Positions 1-11,964 of a stretch of DNA of 60,000 bases are shown here, one piece after another (the stretch's first letter is position 1; the number at the start of each line of letters is the position of its first letter). This DNA comes from Cryptomeria japonica (lineage: Eukaryota > Streptophyta > Pinopsida > Cupressales > Cupressaceae), in NCBI RefSeq assembly GCF_030272615.1, contig NC_081406.1, positions 164,099,521 to 164,159,520 on the forward strand, in the 5' to 3' direction. Both the position numbers and the translations under genes were made by a program. Under the pieces are notes generated by a model. It had not been told where the DNA came from. It did no database searches and worked only from the letters and a program-made list of their open reading frames with translations.

Positions 1-429
1 TAAATTATTGTAATAAACACCTGAGATTTTTTGTTTTAGAAATATTGCAACTGAAATGAAATACAATGAGTATCCTTTTCATATTTTGATCATCCGGTTC
101 TTGGGGTGGGCAAGGTAAGAGCATATAGTGAAAGGATTACACACAAACCAAAATGCAACAACTAAAAGGAAAGCACTAGGCAGAAAGCCAGCCGATACCA
201 CTTATTTGTTATAGTGCATATGCATTATGGGAAATGAAAATAAGTATCTTCCACATACTTCAATTGTGAGCAAAAAGGGCATGTCCACTTATACAATGGG
301 AAAGCTTAATGGTCATTTGGAGGGCAAATACAGAACAACTCTTCCACTGATTCAAACACTAACTAAACTTTCACCAAACTCAAAAACAACCTCCCAACCC
401 AATCTCATAACTAATTGGTTCAAACACTG
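1..429. other. Unassigned AT-rich flank
   Basis: No gene is supported here. The short open frame near 227-430 is low in complexity and has no recognisable domain. The stretch runs into LTR-like sequence on its right and may belong to the same old retroelement. Confidence 0.4.
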
Positions 430-1569
430 AACTACAAACTTCAATAGCATTGACAGTTTACCGGTTTGACTGGCATATCAAAATAACAGCTCTGAAACTC
501 TCAAAATTAAGCAAATTAACCATAGCAAACATAATCACAAAAACTCACCAACACAATGATTTTGACGTGGAAACCCAAATGGGAAAAACCATAGTGGGGA
601 TGAATATCCACAAATATTCTGAACTCTTCTAAAGTTCACCCTGTTAGGAGCCAAGCCTGTTAAAGCTTACCAAAAGTCCTGTTAAGAACAGATCCTGTTA
701 GGGACCACTCGGTTAAGGGATTGACTATAATGCCCTATTAGAAGCAATACCCTATTAGGAGTAACTTCGGTAGAGGATTTGAAATCCAAGCTAATGGATC
801 ACTTGGTTAGAGGATTTAGATAGCACTAAGCTTGTTTAAGCTTACCCGATTAAGGGATTTGACTGTTGTAATTGTTAGAGACCAACAAGGGTTTGCTGAT
901 CTGGTGAATAGCACTACTCTGCTTGATCAGATCCTTTTCATGCTTCTATCTGCCTTCACACATACTGCAGATACACCTTTTGGTTCAGCAACCAATCACA
1001 CTTACACTTAAACCAAAATTGCCAACACTACAACAAAACAACTCATCGACCTTATAAGCAAAACAATAGGTCGGTAACACATCACAAACCTGAGATCTCA
1101 TAGAGATTACAAACAAATCGGTTCAAGTATGACCGTTGGATTACATAGCAATCATTGCACATTGTTCAAGACAACCTCGACCGCTCCTTGATCACCACTT
1201 CATCGATTCCTGTAACTCATCACGTGGTTTCCACTTCATGCAATGTACTCGCTCATTCCCAAGATAAAACCGTTATCTCTACGCGCCACAAATCATTTGA
1301 AACTCTTCACATACAACATGCATATGTGGCATAATCATTACCGTTCATCATTTGATCATAAACCAATACAACCGATTCACCAAGCTCCATCGTTTAGGGT
1401 TTAACACATCAACAGATAGGGTTACCGGTTGATCTCACTGCTTCTCACGTAATACCGGTTTCCTTCACTAGCTCACCTACTGGTTGCAAAACAACATCAT
1501 TACCGGTTATAATTGATATCAATGACAACATAATAGTTCATCAATGCAATCTTCATACAAATGCCAACA
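430..1569 (-). mobile_element. LTR remnant, Copia-like, minus strand
   Basis: Read on the minus strand, this begins TGTTGGCATTTG at 1569 and soon carries ATGTTGTCATTGATATC, close to the start of the Copia LTR at 36312. Further along (about 556-600) it has the phrase TTTCCCATTTGGGTTTCCAC, typical of the 3' part of plant Copia LTRs. Several GTTACCGGTT-like words recur. The right edge is sharp. The left edge is uncertain, and I found no matching target duplication, PBS or PPT, so this is a solo LTR or a fragment. Confidence 0.5.
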
Positions 1570-3532
1570 TAACCATCCAAAAGTATTACAAGATTAGTCC
1601 ATATCCAAAACAAACACTATTTAAGAAGAATAACTGCTGTTCTGAAGTGTCAGCAACTAAAGAACTGCTATAACACCACAAATTAGGGCCTAATATCATG
1701 AAAAAACCCACCCAACTTGAATCAAGAGCAAAATTCCTTGATGGATGATGAATATTATGCTGGTTCAGGTTTGCAAATGCTTTGGAAACACACTACAACA
1801 GGTATGACCAGAGGAAATTACTCAGAAAACACCACCACATCATGCTCAACACATCACCAGTCAATCACACATTAGTTCATCACCTCATAGCACATCTAAA
1901 CTTCAACTCGATACACTGGAAGATGATTATATCAGATTGATAGAAATTTTCAGACCATGTGCAGGTATGATAACACCCTCTTGCTGCTGTAATAAGTAAT
2001 AGCAAAACTGGGCATTGCTGAAACACTGAAAGGAAGATATCTGACATACCCACTCGCAAACTACAAGAAAGCACTTTGAAACTCCTTCAAAAAAGTACCT
2101 CAAATTCATTGTAAATGATCATATAAGATGCTGATAAAAACAATCAGTACTAGATTGGATTGTAGTAGCATGCTAGGTTGCTGTTAATGCATGAGGAACA
2201 AGTACAGATCGCCTTAAATCTCACCGTACAGTTATCTTGCCATTCAGTAATGATTTTGGTTCTTCTAATATATGCTAGTCACCTCCAATAAGAAAGGATT
2301 AAGCATAAAAAACAAAGAACTCCAATCTCAAGTTCCCACACCACCATCAGCATGGTATAGCCAACAAGGGTTGGTACGACCCTTGGAAACTTGCCAAATT
2401 CCCTTGTTCTCTAGTTTGGCCTGCAATTCCACTACCTATGGACAGTTGGGAAAAACATATTAAACAATCAAAACTTATGATGTAAGCAACTTCAAACTTG
2501 TATGGCCTAGGAAAGATGATATGACCCTAGCAGCAATAAAATTCCTCCAGTCGTTCTTCTATCACAAAAAATTCCAACAAATTTTGAAAAATGAAAACAA
2601 TCACCGAAAATCTACCACTCAAAACACCACAAATATCTTCATATTTGTAACTTGAAATTAAGCTTCAATCTATAGCACAATGGTGATCTTTGTATGAAAC
2701 TACACCAGCTAGATAGAGGGGGTTTCGTCCCCGAAACTAGCAACTCCGAGAGGTTTTTCATCCTCAAGAAGATTTAAAAGAACTTAGGTACTCTCCAACA
2801 ACAAAAAAAAAAAAAATTCTCACATCTAGACTCCCAAATCAGAACTCAACCTTTTATATAACTTTTTTTGATGGAAATAACTAATTTTTAAAATATAATA
2901 ATTTCTTTCTCCCCTCATAAAAACCTTTGAGGAAAATTAATATTGCTTTCGTGTGCAAAGTCCCCAAAACCAAGGAAATGAGAACAATACCAATATTTAT
3001 TATCATTATGATCAATGATATTATAAATACTTCTGATTCTGTTCTTGAAAGACTTGTCCACGATTATAAACAAGGCCTGTAAACATGATTAACATACAAC
3101 TCTTTTCTTACTTCAATCAAAACAAAATGAGGTATGATATCATTCTAACCCTTGTGACATATACAGTATGAACTATCATACAGTTTGTTCAACATATTGA
3201 CATTCTCTGTTTATGTTCTCTTAGCAAACCCAAGATGTAAAACCAACTAATTTAGACCTCCAGACGTAAATCAGCTACAATACGATACAACATAAATCGA
3301 CGTGAATCAATTACAGTCTGAATCAACTACAATGCTGCTAACAAGTAGATCCTAGCAGCTCTTCTCACCATGGTTTTTCCCATTTTGGATTTTCCACATT
3401 TTTCTTGCGTATTGGTTTCTACATGTGGTTGCATCATTCTTTTCAGTTCTGATTTTAAGTTTATGAGTTTATCCAGGATACTTTAATTGATAAAGAATCT
3501 GAAATTTTAATTTACTCCTGATTCATCCCCCC
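1570..3532. other. Unassigned non-coding block
   Basis: No gene is supported. The open frames are short and without domains. A 6-bp stem with a 4-base loop (GTTTCG/CGAAAC, 2722-2737) and a short poly(A) run near 2802 are the only local structures I see. The layout around 2700-2860 recalls LTR 5' leader sequence, but I cannot set boundaries. Confidence 0.35.
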
Positions 3533-4400
3533 TGTAACGTCCCCTACTAGGTTTGGGCCTGTTTTAACCATAATTAAACTATTCAATACACTTGTGACTT
3601 AAACTAGATTGATTAGGAGACAAATCTATCTTAGCTCTTTCCTTAACAGAAATCAAATCTGTGATATACCATAGTTTTAAATAATTTATCAATTATTCAT
3701 GAATAAATTGTCAATCCACCATACTAGACTATTAGTTCTATTATTAAATAGTTAATTGTATCATCCATAAATCTTAATGCAAAGTTCAATCCTTGTTACT
3801 ACTCCAGTTTCAAGGAAGGAGGAGATGACTATGTTGCCAAGTGCTTAGATACCAAACTCAATAGGCTCCCTCGGAGTTTACAGATCCAAGCCCTTACCTT
3901 ATCTTGGAACTATGCCCTCAAGGTTTATTGGAAGCTGATCCCTACCCTATCTTGGGAATCATCCTACTGGCTGGATTTAGACTGACCCTCTTGGAAACAA
4001 CTCAATACCATCTTAAATACTGACAATAGTAGCAAGAATGAAGAGTACCTACATTTTCTCTTTAATGTTTATTTAAGAGTTCTTTCTGATTTTACAATCT
4101 AATATTGTTATTTGTCTGAACAAACATTTTTTTTTAATATATATATATATATATATTATATCTATTATATAAATTATTAACACTACCATTGCCTAAAACA
4201 CTAATTATTAGTCTATCTAGTGGCTGTAAAGGCAGACAGATCTGACATGGTCTGCCACTGTATATGAGATTAAGTACGACTGTCTTATGTATTATAGTCT
4301 ACATTAATATTACTATTAAATCCTACATAAGAATATTATCAGGTTGCATATATTAAGCACATCCCCATGCATACCACCAAGAACCAAGATGTTACTACCT

Positions 4401-4498
4401 GTAACTTAATAATAGTTCTGATCTGATCTGAACTAAGTTACCGGTTCAGGTAACTTAATAACAGTTCCGATCTGATCTGAACTAAGTTACCGGTTCAG
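4401..4498. repeat. 49-bp tandem duplication
   Basis: Units 4401-4449 and 4450-4498 differ at two bases. Each unit contains the MITE's left target site and the first bases of its terminal repeat, so the duplication arose after the MITE inserted and copied the junction. The undisturbed LTR copy at 18839 has the unit once and no MITE. Confidence 0.8.
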
Positions 4499-5030
4499 GT
4501 TCGAGGACGCGAACCCGGTTCATGGGTTCGGGCAAATTTTTTTTTGCCTTTTAGGTTCGTGGGTTGGGTTCGTCCGTGTATATATATACACACATTATAT
4601 GCAAAAATTTAAAGAAATATACAAAATTACAAATCTAAATACATTTAATAGTATGCTACTTCATCATTGATCAATGCCAAATGCCAAATGCCAATTGATA
4701 GTTTAGAATTTCAATAATATCATATTATTTCATATACTCATGCCATATAATATATATCAATGTATCATAGATTCATATATGTCCAGGTTCACGATTCAAA
4801 TGAAAATCATTACAATTACAAAATTGACAATCAAAAATAATAATTGTCTTCTATCTTCAATGTTCATCAAACCTGGGTTCGCGCCTGGGTTCGCTTGGGT
4901 CTAGATAGGGTTCACCCCAAGGGCCCTGGGATGAACCTTGTCTGAACCAGTCACAAACCCAATGCGAACCAAGACCCACATGAACCCAGTCCGTGTTAGG
5001 GGCTCTAGACAAGCGAACCCGGTAACTTAA
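4483..5030. mobile_element. Mutator-like MITE (non-autonomous TIR element)
   Basis: This block is absent from the sister LTR near 18873. It is flanked by the 9-bp direct repeat GATCTGAAC (4474-4482 and 5031-5039), a length typical of Mutator-like elements. The ends are inverted: TAAGTTACCGG on the left and CCGGTAACTTAA on the right, offset by one base. Both ends carry GGTTCG/CGAACC words that extend the inverted pairing. The centre is AT-rich. The open frame on the minus strand over 4857-5123 is a by-product of the GC-rich end. No transposase is encoded, so it would need a helper in trans. Confidence 0.75.
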
Positions 5031-5717
5031 GATCTGAACAATCTTGCAGACTATTAATATCTCCAGTATTATTAGTCTTAATCCCTTCCATGATATGAGA
5101 CTATACTTATTTATATTTCTCAAAATCGAATGGTTGTGCCTCTTTGAAAGCTAGAGACAATTCCATCCTTCACGTGTCCCAACATAACAAATTGGTGGTA
5201 ATCATTAAATAAATAGAATCGCTACCTTAGTCAATATCGTGCTTCTTGAATGTAAAGATTGTTGTTTGTAATTAGGGATGGCGGATTCCAATTGCCTTAG
5301 GCAACATTGGAATCCACCTAAGGGTTTGGTCCCCTCCTCTAACGTGTAGGGTTGGGCCCTATACCTCACGGCACACCTTTAAGAACCCCACGCTACTCCA
5401 CGCCACATGCAAAGGTCCAACCCTATAAACAATGCATTTCGGATTAAAGGGAAAAACATATAAATAAAAGGATAAGCCGACATATATGGACAATGCACCA
5501 TATAAATAAAGATACTTCTCACCTCAATTTACACATTCATCTTTTCATTGATTCCATGCGAAATATATATGTGTCTGCCAATTGTGAGCTAAAGGAGGAA
5601 TGTTATATCTGTAATTACAGCGAAATACCTCTATCATATCAGCGAACTACTTCTGCTAGTAAAAGTGTGAAATTCATTCATGAGAAGAGCAAACTGAGGT
5701 TGGAGGAGAGAAGATTG

Positions 5718-6104
5718 TGTTAAGTTCTTTCAAAATTCTGTGATCAAAATAGAAGAGATGGAGATATGATCTGAAAGTTGTATTTTATTTGCTATAGCGT
5801 GTTTTGAAGATGCACAACACTTGTTAATTTCGGTGTGTCCATCCTCCTCAATGTAAGCATGCTATATAAGTGGATGAGGGGTTACGTAGTGAAGAGATAT
5901 GTCTTCCCACATGGGAAGACACATCTCTTCCCTACATACCTCTCACCACAGTATATAAACTAGTCACCATTTACTTACCCGATCGGAAGGAGTGAGACTT
6001 GTTTGAGAATTGCTTTATCACCCGATACCATGAACGGTATATATATATATATATATATATATCAGAAGCATGAAATAGTATGACCGACGTTACAAAATTT
6101 AACA
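5718..6104 (-). repeat. 3' LTR of the minus-strand Copia
   Basis: It is near-identical to 10759-11143 apart from AT-repeat length and scattered changes, several of them at CpG sites. It has TG...CA ends. A 56-bp near-palindrome lies at 5883-5938; its central CACGTG has become CACATG and its right-hand TACGTA has become TACATA. An (AT)n run is near 6040-6062. Confidence 0.92.
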
Positions 6105-6113
6105 CTCCCTCTT
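6105..6113 (-). promoter_or_regulatory. Polypurine tract of the minus-strand Copia
   Basis: On the minus strand AAGAGGGAG abuts the first base (TG) of the 3' LTR. This is where plus-strand DNA synthesis would start during reverse transcription. Confidence 0.85.
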
Positions 6114-6697
6114 AACTAGGGAGGACACATTTCATGTCAGAGAAAACATCACAATTCATCCATTGATTGTGAAGAGAGGAGATATCACAACATAGTGATA
6201 TTTAGAGATATGGTTCAACAATGAATATCAAGTCTCATGCTAATCACCATAACTCATAGTTATCAAGTAAGGTATGTGCACTGGCATCAAGTCACATGAT
6301 GCCTACCATACTAATAATGATTTCATGGCATGTCCACGAATATTATGTTCATAATATTCACCATGAAGATCTCTATCATAATTATGGTTTATTTAATGAT
6401 ATCAACTAACAAATATCTACCATAATGTCTTAGAGATATATATACTATCATGACATGTCCACAGATATCAAGTCACATGATATCCATCAAGATAGTTAAA
6501 TTGATAATTGTAAAATTGTCACCTTACAATATCAATTTGAAACAAGTGTTCATTATTGAAAAGTTGTCACCCTTCAATAATGTTCACAAAAGGCCCATGC
6601 AGTCATGGAGTCACACACATGACAAATAAAAGAGTTTACACACTAAACATCTTTAAATATATTAGTATATCAGAATAAATGAGACTCTATCTCAAAA
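6114..6697 (-). other. Copia 3' untranslated stretch with ATATC words
   Basis: This lies between the pol stop (6698) and the purine tract and has no coding frame. It contains repeated short words related to 'atatcaagtcacatgat' (for example near 6228, 6288 and 6457), giving a loose internal repeat. Function is unknown. Confidence 0.6.
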
Positions 6698-9600
6698 TTA
6701 AATAACATTTTCAACCATACCAAGTTTATCTCTAAAGTGTTCAATCTTGATCTTGGAGAGGGGCTTGGTAAGAATGTCTGCAATCTAATCACCTGTACCA
6801 ATATAATTCAATCGGATCACATTCCTTTCCACCATATCTCGAACATAGTGATAAGGAATCTCAATGTGTTTAGACCTGTCATGAAATACCGGATTCATTG
6901 AAAGCTTGATGCAACTCTGATTGTCACAGTAGATGACAGTAGGATTTAAGGGCTGACCAAACAGTCCTACAAGTAGTTTCTGAAGCCAACTGCTTCTCTT
7001 GCTCCCATGGAGGCTGCAATGTATTCAGCTTCTGTAGAACTTTGAGCAACTAAAGACTATTTTCTACATATCCATGAGATCATTCCTGATCCTAAACTGA
7101 AGCAACATCCTGATGTGCTTTTCCTGTCAACTACGCTTCCAGCCCAATCAGAATCAATGAATCCATGTAGGTCAAGGTCTACATTTTTATACTTAAGACC
7201 AAAACCAATGTTTCCTCGAAGATATCTCAGAATATGTTTTGCATCAACAAGATGTATTTCCCTAGGTTCACACATGAACTGACTTAGTGCATTAACATCA
7301 TAACATATATCAGGTCTTGTGTTTACCAAATACATCAGAGATCCAATAATCTATCTGTAGAGGGTAGGATTTGCAAACTCTGATTCTGCAGCTGCTTCCT
7401 TTAGTTTGTGCTGATTTGTCTCCATAGGTGTGGTCATGAATCTACAATCCATCATTCCAAATCTCTTGAGTATATCAATGGTGTATTTTCCTTGATTAAG
7501 GATTATGCCATCTGCCTGCTGCCAAACTTCCAATCCAAGGAAGTAGTGAAGAATTCCTAAATCTTTCATATCAAATTCAGAGGCTAATTCTTTCTTACAT
7601 TGAGAAATACAATTATCCTCTCCTGTGATTAGTAGATCATCAACATAAAGAATAAGAATTAATAATTTACCATTGATTACCTTGTAGTAGAGATTTGGAT
7701 CTGCTTCATTCCTGGAAAACCCTAATTCCAAGAGATAGTGATCAATTCTTTCATACCATGCTCTAGGGGCCTATTTCAGTCCATATAGAGCTTTCTTTAA
7801 TCTACAGACATGTGATTCAGCCTTATGAATCACAAAACCTTCAGGTTGCTCCAAATAAACTTCTTCTTCAATCTTACCATTCAGAAAAGCAGTCTCAACA
7901 TCCATTTGATGGACTTTCCATCCTTTAGATGCTGCAATAGACAAAACTGCTCGGACAGAAGTGTACCTGGCAATAGGAGCAAATGTCTCTTCATAGTCAA
8001 TACCTTCTTTCTATGAGAAACCTCTAGCAACAAACCTTGCTTTGTGCTTCTCAATGCTGCCATCTGTTGCATGTTTGATTTTGAAGAGCCATTTAGAAGA
8101 TACCACAGATTTGCCTTTAGGCCTAGGCACAATATCCCAGACATCATTTTTCAGAATTGACTGATACTCTTCTGACATAGCATCTTTCCAAACTTGATGC
8201 TTGAGCGCATCTCCAACACAGGAAGGTTCTGCATCAATGATCTCACTCATCAAGGCAGTATAATTGGAAAATAGGTTAGGTCTCTTACTTTCTTTGAAGG
8301 TCCCCTTTGGAGCAGCATAATTTTCAGCTTCTTGAAGCATCTTTTTAGCCCAAAGTGGTCTCTTCCTAGTTTCAGGATAATATTCTTCTAAAGGTAAGCC
8401 TTGAACTTCATGCTCAACATCTTCAGGGGTCTCCCTCTGAATCTCAGGAGTGGAATCCTCATCCAAGCTTGTAGGAGGATCTTGGTGTTCTAATTCATTA
8501 GATCTTTTGGACCTCCTGAATGCTATGTCTTCCTCAAAGATGACATCTCTGCTTAGTTCAATTTGTCTTTGACCAGGTATGTATATTCTGTAGGTTTTAG
8601 AGGTTTCACTGTACCCAACAAATACTTCTTTCTTTCCAGAAGGTTCTAACTTTGACCTCTTTTCTTTGGGGACATGAATATAGACTGGACACCCAAAGAT
8701 CCGAAAATGACTTATGTCAGGTTTGTTATTAGTAAAGGCTTCTTCAGGGGTTTTATTGTCAAGAAGAGAATGAGGACATCTATTTTGAATGTACACAACT
8801 GTCCTAGATGCTTCAGCCCAAAACAAGGTTTCTATATTTTGGTCAAACAACATAGCCCTAGTAGCTTCTACTATAGTCCTATTCTTTCTTTCAGCTACCC
8901 CATTTTGTTGTGGGTTATAAGGTACAGTTAACTCCCTCTTAATCCTAGCATTTATACAATAATCCTTAAACATATCAGAAGTGTATTCCCCCCCATTGTT
9001 TGTTCTTAAGGTTATGATTTTCTTACCTATCATATTTTCTGCAAGAGCTTTGAATTCCTTAAATTTAGAAAGGATTTCTTCAGACTCTTTGTACCTCAAA
9101 ATATATATCCAAGTCTTCCTAGAATAATCATCTACAAATATTACATAATATAAAAATCCCCCTAATGAGGATACAGACATGGGTCCACATAAATCAAAAT
9201 GAACTAATTCTAATACATTTTTGGATTTACTGTTGCTAGAATTAAAAGACCCTTTAGTATTCTTTCCCAAGGCACACCCTTTGCAAGCTCCTTCAGATTT
9301 TTGACTTAGCTTGGGTAAGCCGATCACCATCTTCTCTATCTTAGGTAGGGCATGGAAATGAAGGTGCCCTAATCTTCTATGCCAAAGTTCATTCGAATTT
9401 GGAGTCTCATGAATCAAGGCTAGAGGTGGACTGGTGCAAAGTCTGTAGAGGCTCCCTTGTCTTACTCCAATGGTGTGGGCTTTCTTGATGGTGGAGTTCT
9501 TTGGCCAAGCAAGTACCTTTCCTTCCATAAAGGTTAATCTGTAACCCTTATCTTCAAGTGCAGAAACTGAGACAAGGTTTCTCTTTATACCAGGTACAAA

Positions 9601-9847
9601 TAGAACTCCAGTCAGCTGTAGGGATATGCCTGACTTTAGGTTGATATTGCAGGTTCCTATTCCCATAATTGGATAATTTGAGTCATCACCAATTGTCACT
9701 TCTTCATTTGAACTTTCCACAAGTGTATCTAGGTGCTCACAAAATCCAGTGATGTGTCGATATGCTCCGCTGTCAATCACCCATGTGTTGAAACTGGAGG
9801 TGACTTGACTAGAGAGGGCTAAGTAGAAGACTAGCTTCTCGGAATTA
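6698..9847 (-). pseudogene. Copia pol: protease, integrase, RT, RNase H (broken)
   Basis: From the 5' end on the minus strand: aspartic protease (WVIDSGAYRHITG, about 9785), GAG-pre-integrase (LWHRRLGHLH), integrase core (FDLCGPM, LRTNNGGEY, NGVAERKNRT), reverse transcriptase (HQMDVETAFLNG, LYVDD) and RNase H (IDSDWAG, CDNQS), ending LGMVENVI at 6698. In-frame TAG stops at 8011-8013, 7771-7773, 7351-7353, 7057-7059 and 6785-6787 all fall where Copia proteins have glutamine. A one-base deletion near 6984 shifts the frame. In LRTNNGGEY the usual catalytic aspartate of integrase is asparagine, a further loss. The protein would have copied and integrated the element's DNA. Confidence 0.93.
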
Positions 9848-9852
9848 CTCCC

Positions 9853-10659
9853 TTACTTAATTTCTGCCATTGAAGCTTGTTGTTTGATCCTGTCTGGACA
9901 CTTCATTGCATAGTGCCCATATTGGTCACATCTGAAACATTGTACTTCAGAAATGTCTCTCTTCTTCTTTGAAGACCTCTTCCCATTTGAGTTGTTGTCT
10001 CTCTTTCTCTTAAAGTTCTTCTTTCCTTTCTTGTGGGAATTAGAGTTTAGAACTTGAATGTCTTCATTACCATTGTTTTGTTTTATTCCTCTTGTGACAA
10101 GCCGAGATTCCTCTTGAATGCAATCGGTTTTCAATCTATCAAACTTGGGAGATTTAGAACGAGCACTGATTCCTTGAATGAACGATTCCCATGAGGTAGG
10201 AAGTCCATTTAGGGCCATCATAGCAAGTTCTTTGTTGTCTACTAGATGTCCAATAGTGGATAGTTGATCCCTAAGCTCAGTGATCCTCAAGAAATAGGAT
10301 GTAACTGTTTCTCCTTTATTCATCTTTATATGGTGCAGTTGATTCTTTAGGGTGAGAGCCCTGCTAGTGTTGTTGATTTCATAAATGTCAGCTAGTGCTT
10401 TGAACATCTGAAAGGCCGTCTCATATTTAGAAATAACTGGTACAATGTGGTCTCTTACTGAATCCACAATTATCTTAAGGGCCTTCTCACTATCCTTGCT
10501 CCACTGAATTTTCTTTGTATCATCAGAGGGTTTAGGAATTTCACTTTTGACATGGGAGTCAATTTTATTTTCTTTCAAAACAAGCATGATCCTAAATTTC
10601 CAAGATACAAAATTTGATGCTCCATCTAATCTATCTTCAAACCTAACTCCGGTTGCCAT
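9853..10659 (-). CDS. Copia Gag polyprotein, 268 aa
   Basis: Starts MATGVRFEDRLDG, a usual plant Copia Gag start, and carries the central Gag domain (about residues 40-200). A basic lysine-rich linker follows, then a zinc knuckle CFRCDQYGHYAMKC (C-X2-C-X4-H-X4-C) at about residues 241-254. It would form virus-like particles and bind element RNA. It ends in TAA at 9853, in frame with pol; the only stop between Gag and the protease is this one. Intact Copias usually read straight through, so it is either an inactivating change or a site that would need readthrough. The frame is otherwise open. Confidence 0.9.
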   Translation of the reverse strand: MATGVRFEDRLDGASNFVSWKFRIMLVLKENKIDSHVKSEIPKPSDDTKKIQWSKDSEKALKIIVDSVRDHIVPVISKYETAFQMFKALADIYEINNTSRALTLKNQLHHIKMNKGETVTSYFLRITELRDQLSTIGHLVDNKELAMMALNGLPTSWESFIQGISARSKSPKFDRLKTDCIQEESRLVTRGIKQNNGNEDIQVLNSNSHKKGKKNFKRKRDNNSNGKRSSKKKRDISEVQCFRCDQYGHYAMKCPDRIKQQASMAEIK

Positions 10660-10742
10660 TAGATTTATGGGAATGTGATCTTAGTAAGAGCCTGGTGAAA
10701 GTTTATGAGATCGTTACAGAATTTTAATATGATCTCCCTTAA

Positions 10743-10758
10743 CTTGGCTCTGATACCA
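10743..10758 (-). promoter_or_regulatory. Primer binding site of the minus-strand Copia
   Basis: TGGTATCAGAGCCAAG on the minus strand directly abuts the 5' LTR. It matches the 3' end of initiator methionine tRNA, the standard plant Copia primer. Confidence 0.93.
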
Positions 10759-11143
10759 TGTTAAGTTCTTTCAAAATTCTGTCATCAAAATAGAAGAGAT
10801 GGAGATATGATCTGAAAGTTGTATTTTATCTGCTATAGTGTGTTTTGAAGATGCACAACACTTATTAATTTCGGTGTGTTCATCCTCCTCAATGTAAGCA
10901 TGCTATATAAGTGGATGAGGGGTTACGTAGTGAAGAGATATGTCTTCCCACGTGGGAAGACACATCTCTTCCCTACGTACCTCTCACCACAGTATATAAA
11001 CTAGTCACCATTTACTTACTCGATCGGAAGGAATGCGACTTGTTTGAGAATCGATTTATCACCCGATACCATGAACAGTGTAAATATATATATATATATA
11101 TCGAAAGCATGAAATAGTATGACCGACGTTACAAAATTTAACA
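10759..11143 (-). repeat. 5' LTR of the minus-strand Copia
   Basis: 385 bp with TG...CA ends. It contains a 56-bp near-perfect inverted repeat (10924-10979) centred on CCCACGTGGG, which includes a G-box, with TACGTA cores at both outer ends. As the upstream LTR it would carry the promoter. A short open frame over 10911-11117 is incidental. Confidence 0.92.
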
Positions 11144-11821
11144 AATTGAAGTTGCAGTCCATCAAAGAGCAGACTTCATACATTATAGACCTAGGGTTTG
11201 GACCTGATTGCTGTTGGAAGGATTAAAGGTGCAGATGTGACTACTTGATGCTTGTGAAAGTGCAATCTTGTGGAAGACATTATCAATCCTAAGTACAATC
11301 ACCTTCAAGTAATTGAGATAAGTGTTGTAACCTTCATATGAACATATTTCATAATCAGATCTGAAGATCTTTTTTGGCTGGGTTTTTCCTCCTAGGAGGC
11401 TTTCCCAGTGTAATTGTGTCTTGTTCTAATTTTGTTCCTTTCTTTGTTATGCTTAAATCTGGAAAACTACAAACCCTTCATTTAATCAATTTAGTTTGTA
11501 ATTAAATTCTGATTTTCTGAGTTTACATTAATCTGAAAGTGCTAAAATTAACAAAGATAAGTTATTTCATTAATAATAATTACTTCTTAATGCATTAGTA
11601 TAGATGTATATATCGGTCCTATATTTGTATCAGATTAGAAATCAATCTGCTTAGTGCATTTAGATAATTAAATATTTGATCAGTCAGATATGATTATCTC
11701 TTCCAAATGTTTCTAAATAAAATAAAATAAATAAAAAACTAGTAATAGACCAAATATATATAAATGAATATTATTATTGATCAAATATTATTATATATCA
11801 ACTTGGTACAAGGACATGATA

Positions 11822-11964
11822 GATCTCCCCTCTCAAATTTGGTTGTCCTCAAGCAACTGATAGTTTTAAGACAAGTTATATCTCATCAATTGTACTTGTA
11901 AGAACTGATAGTTTTATGATAAATTATCTCTCATCAATTGTACTTGTAAGAACTGTTTTGGTTG
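11822..11964 (-). other. Outer element interior: PPT and 48-bp tandem repeat
   Basis: The minus strand carries a CTTGAGGACA phrase and then the purine tract GAGAGGGGAGATC next to the 3' LTR. A 48-bp unit is duplicated at 11855-11902 and 11903-11950 with several changes. No coding frame is present. Confidence 0.65.

Larger units (their letters stand above)
5718..11143 (-). mobile_element. Ty1/Copia retrotransposon, full length, inactivated
   Basis: It has two LTRs of 387 and 385 bp (5718-6104, 10759-11143), a primer site directly inside the 5' LTR and a purine tract directly inside the 3' LTR. Flanks gattg (5713-5717) and aattg (11144-11148) form a target duplication with one change. On the minus strand the order is gag, protease, integrase, reverse transcriptase, RNase H, which is the Copia order. 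Five TAG stops, one TAA at the gag/pol junction and one frameshift inactivate pol. Confidence 0.93.
5260..11553. mobile_element. Solo LTR (about 0.86 kb) split by a Copia element
   Basis: It begins TGTTG at 5260 and ends TTAACA at 11553, with the perfect 5-bp duplication AAGAT on both sides (5255-5259, 11554-11558). The sister LTR near 19110 shows the empty site. Without the Copia it is 5260-5717 plus 11149-11553. The right part contains a phrase about a 'ggctttcccagtgtaatt' region that is common in plant LTRs. There is no coding sequence of its own. Confidence 0.75.
3533..11821 (-). repeat. 3' LTR of outer element, interrupted by MITE and solo LTR/Copia
   Basis: It aligns with 18007-19318 in three blocks: 3533-4482, 5031-5259 and 11554-11821. 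The two breaks match the two insertions, and each insertion has its own target duplication. Differences from the other copy include a 49-bp tandem duplication at 4401 and a longer TA tract at about 4136-4156. Without the insertions the LTR is roughly 1.4 kb, against 1.31 kb for the other copy. Confidence 0.75.
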
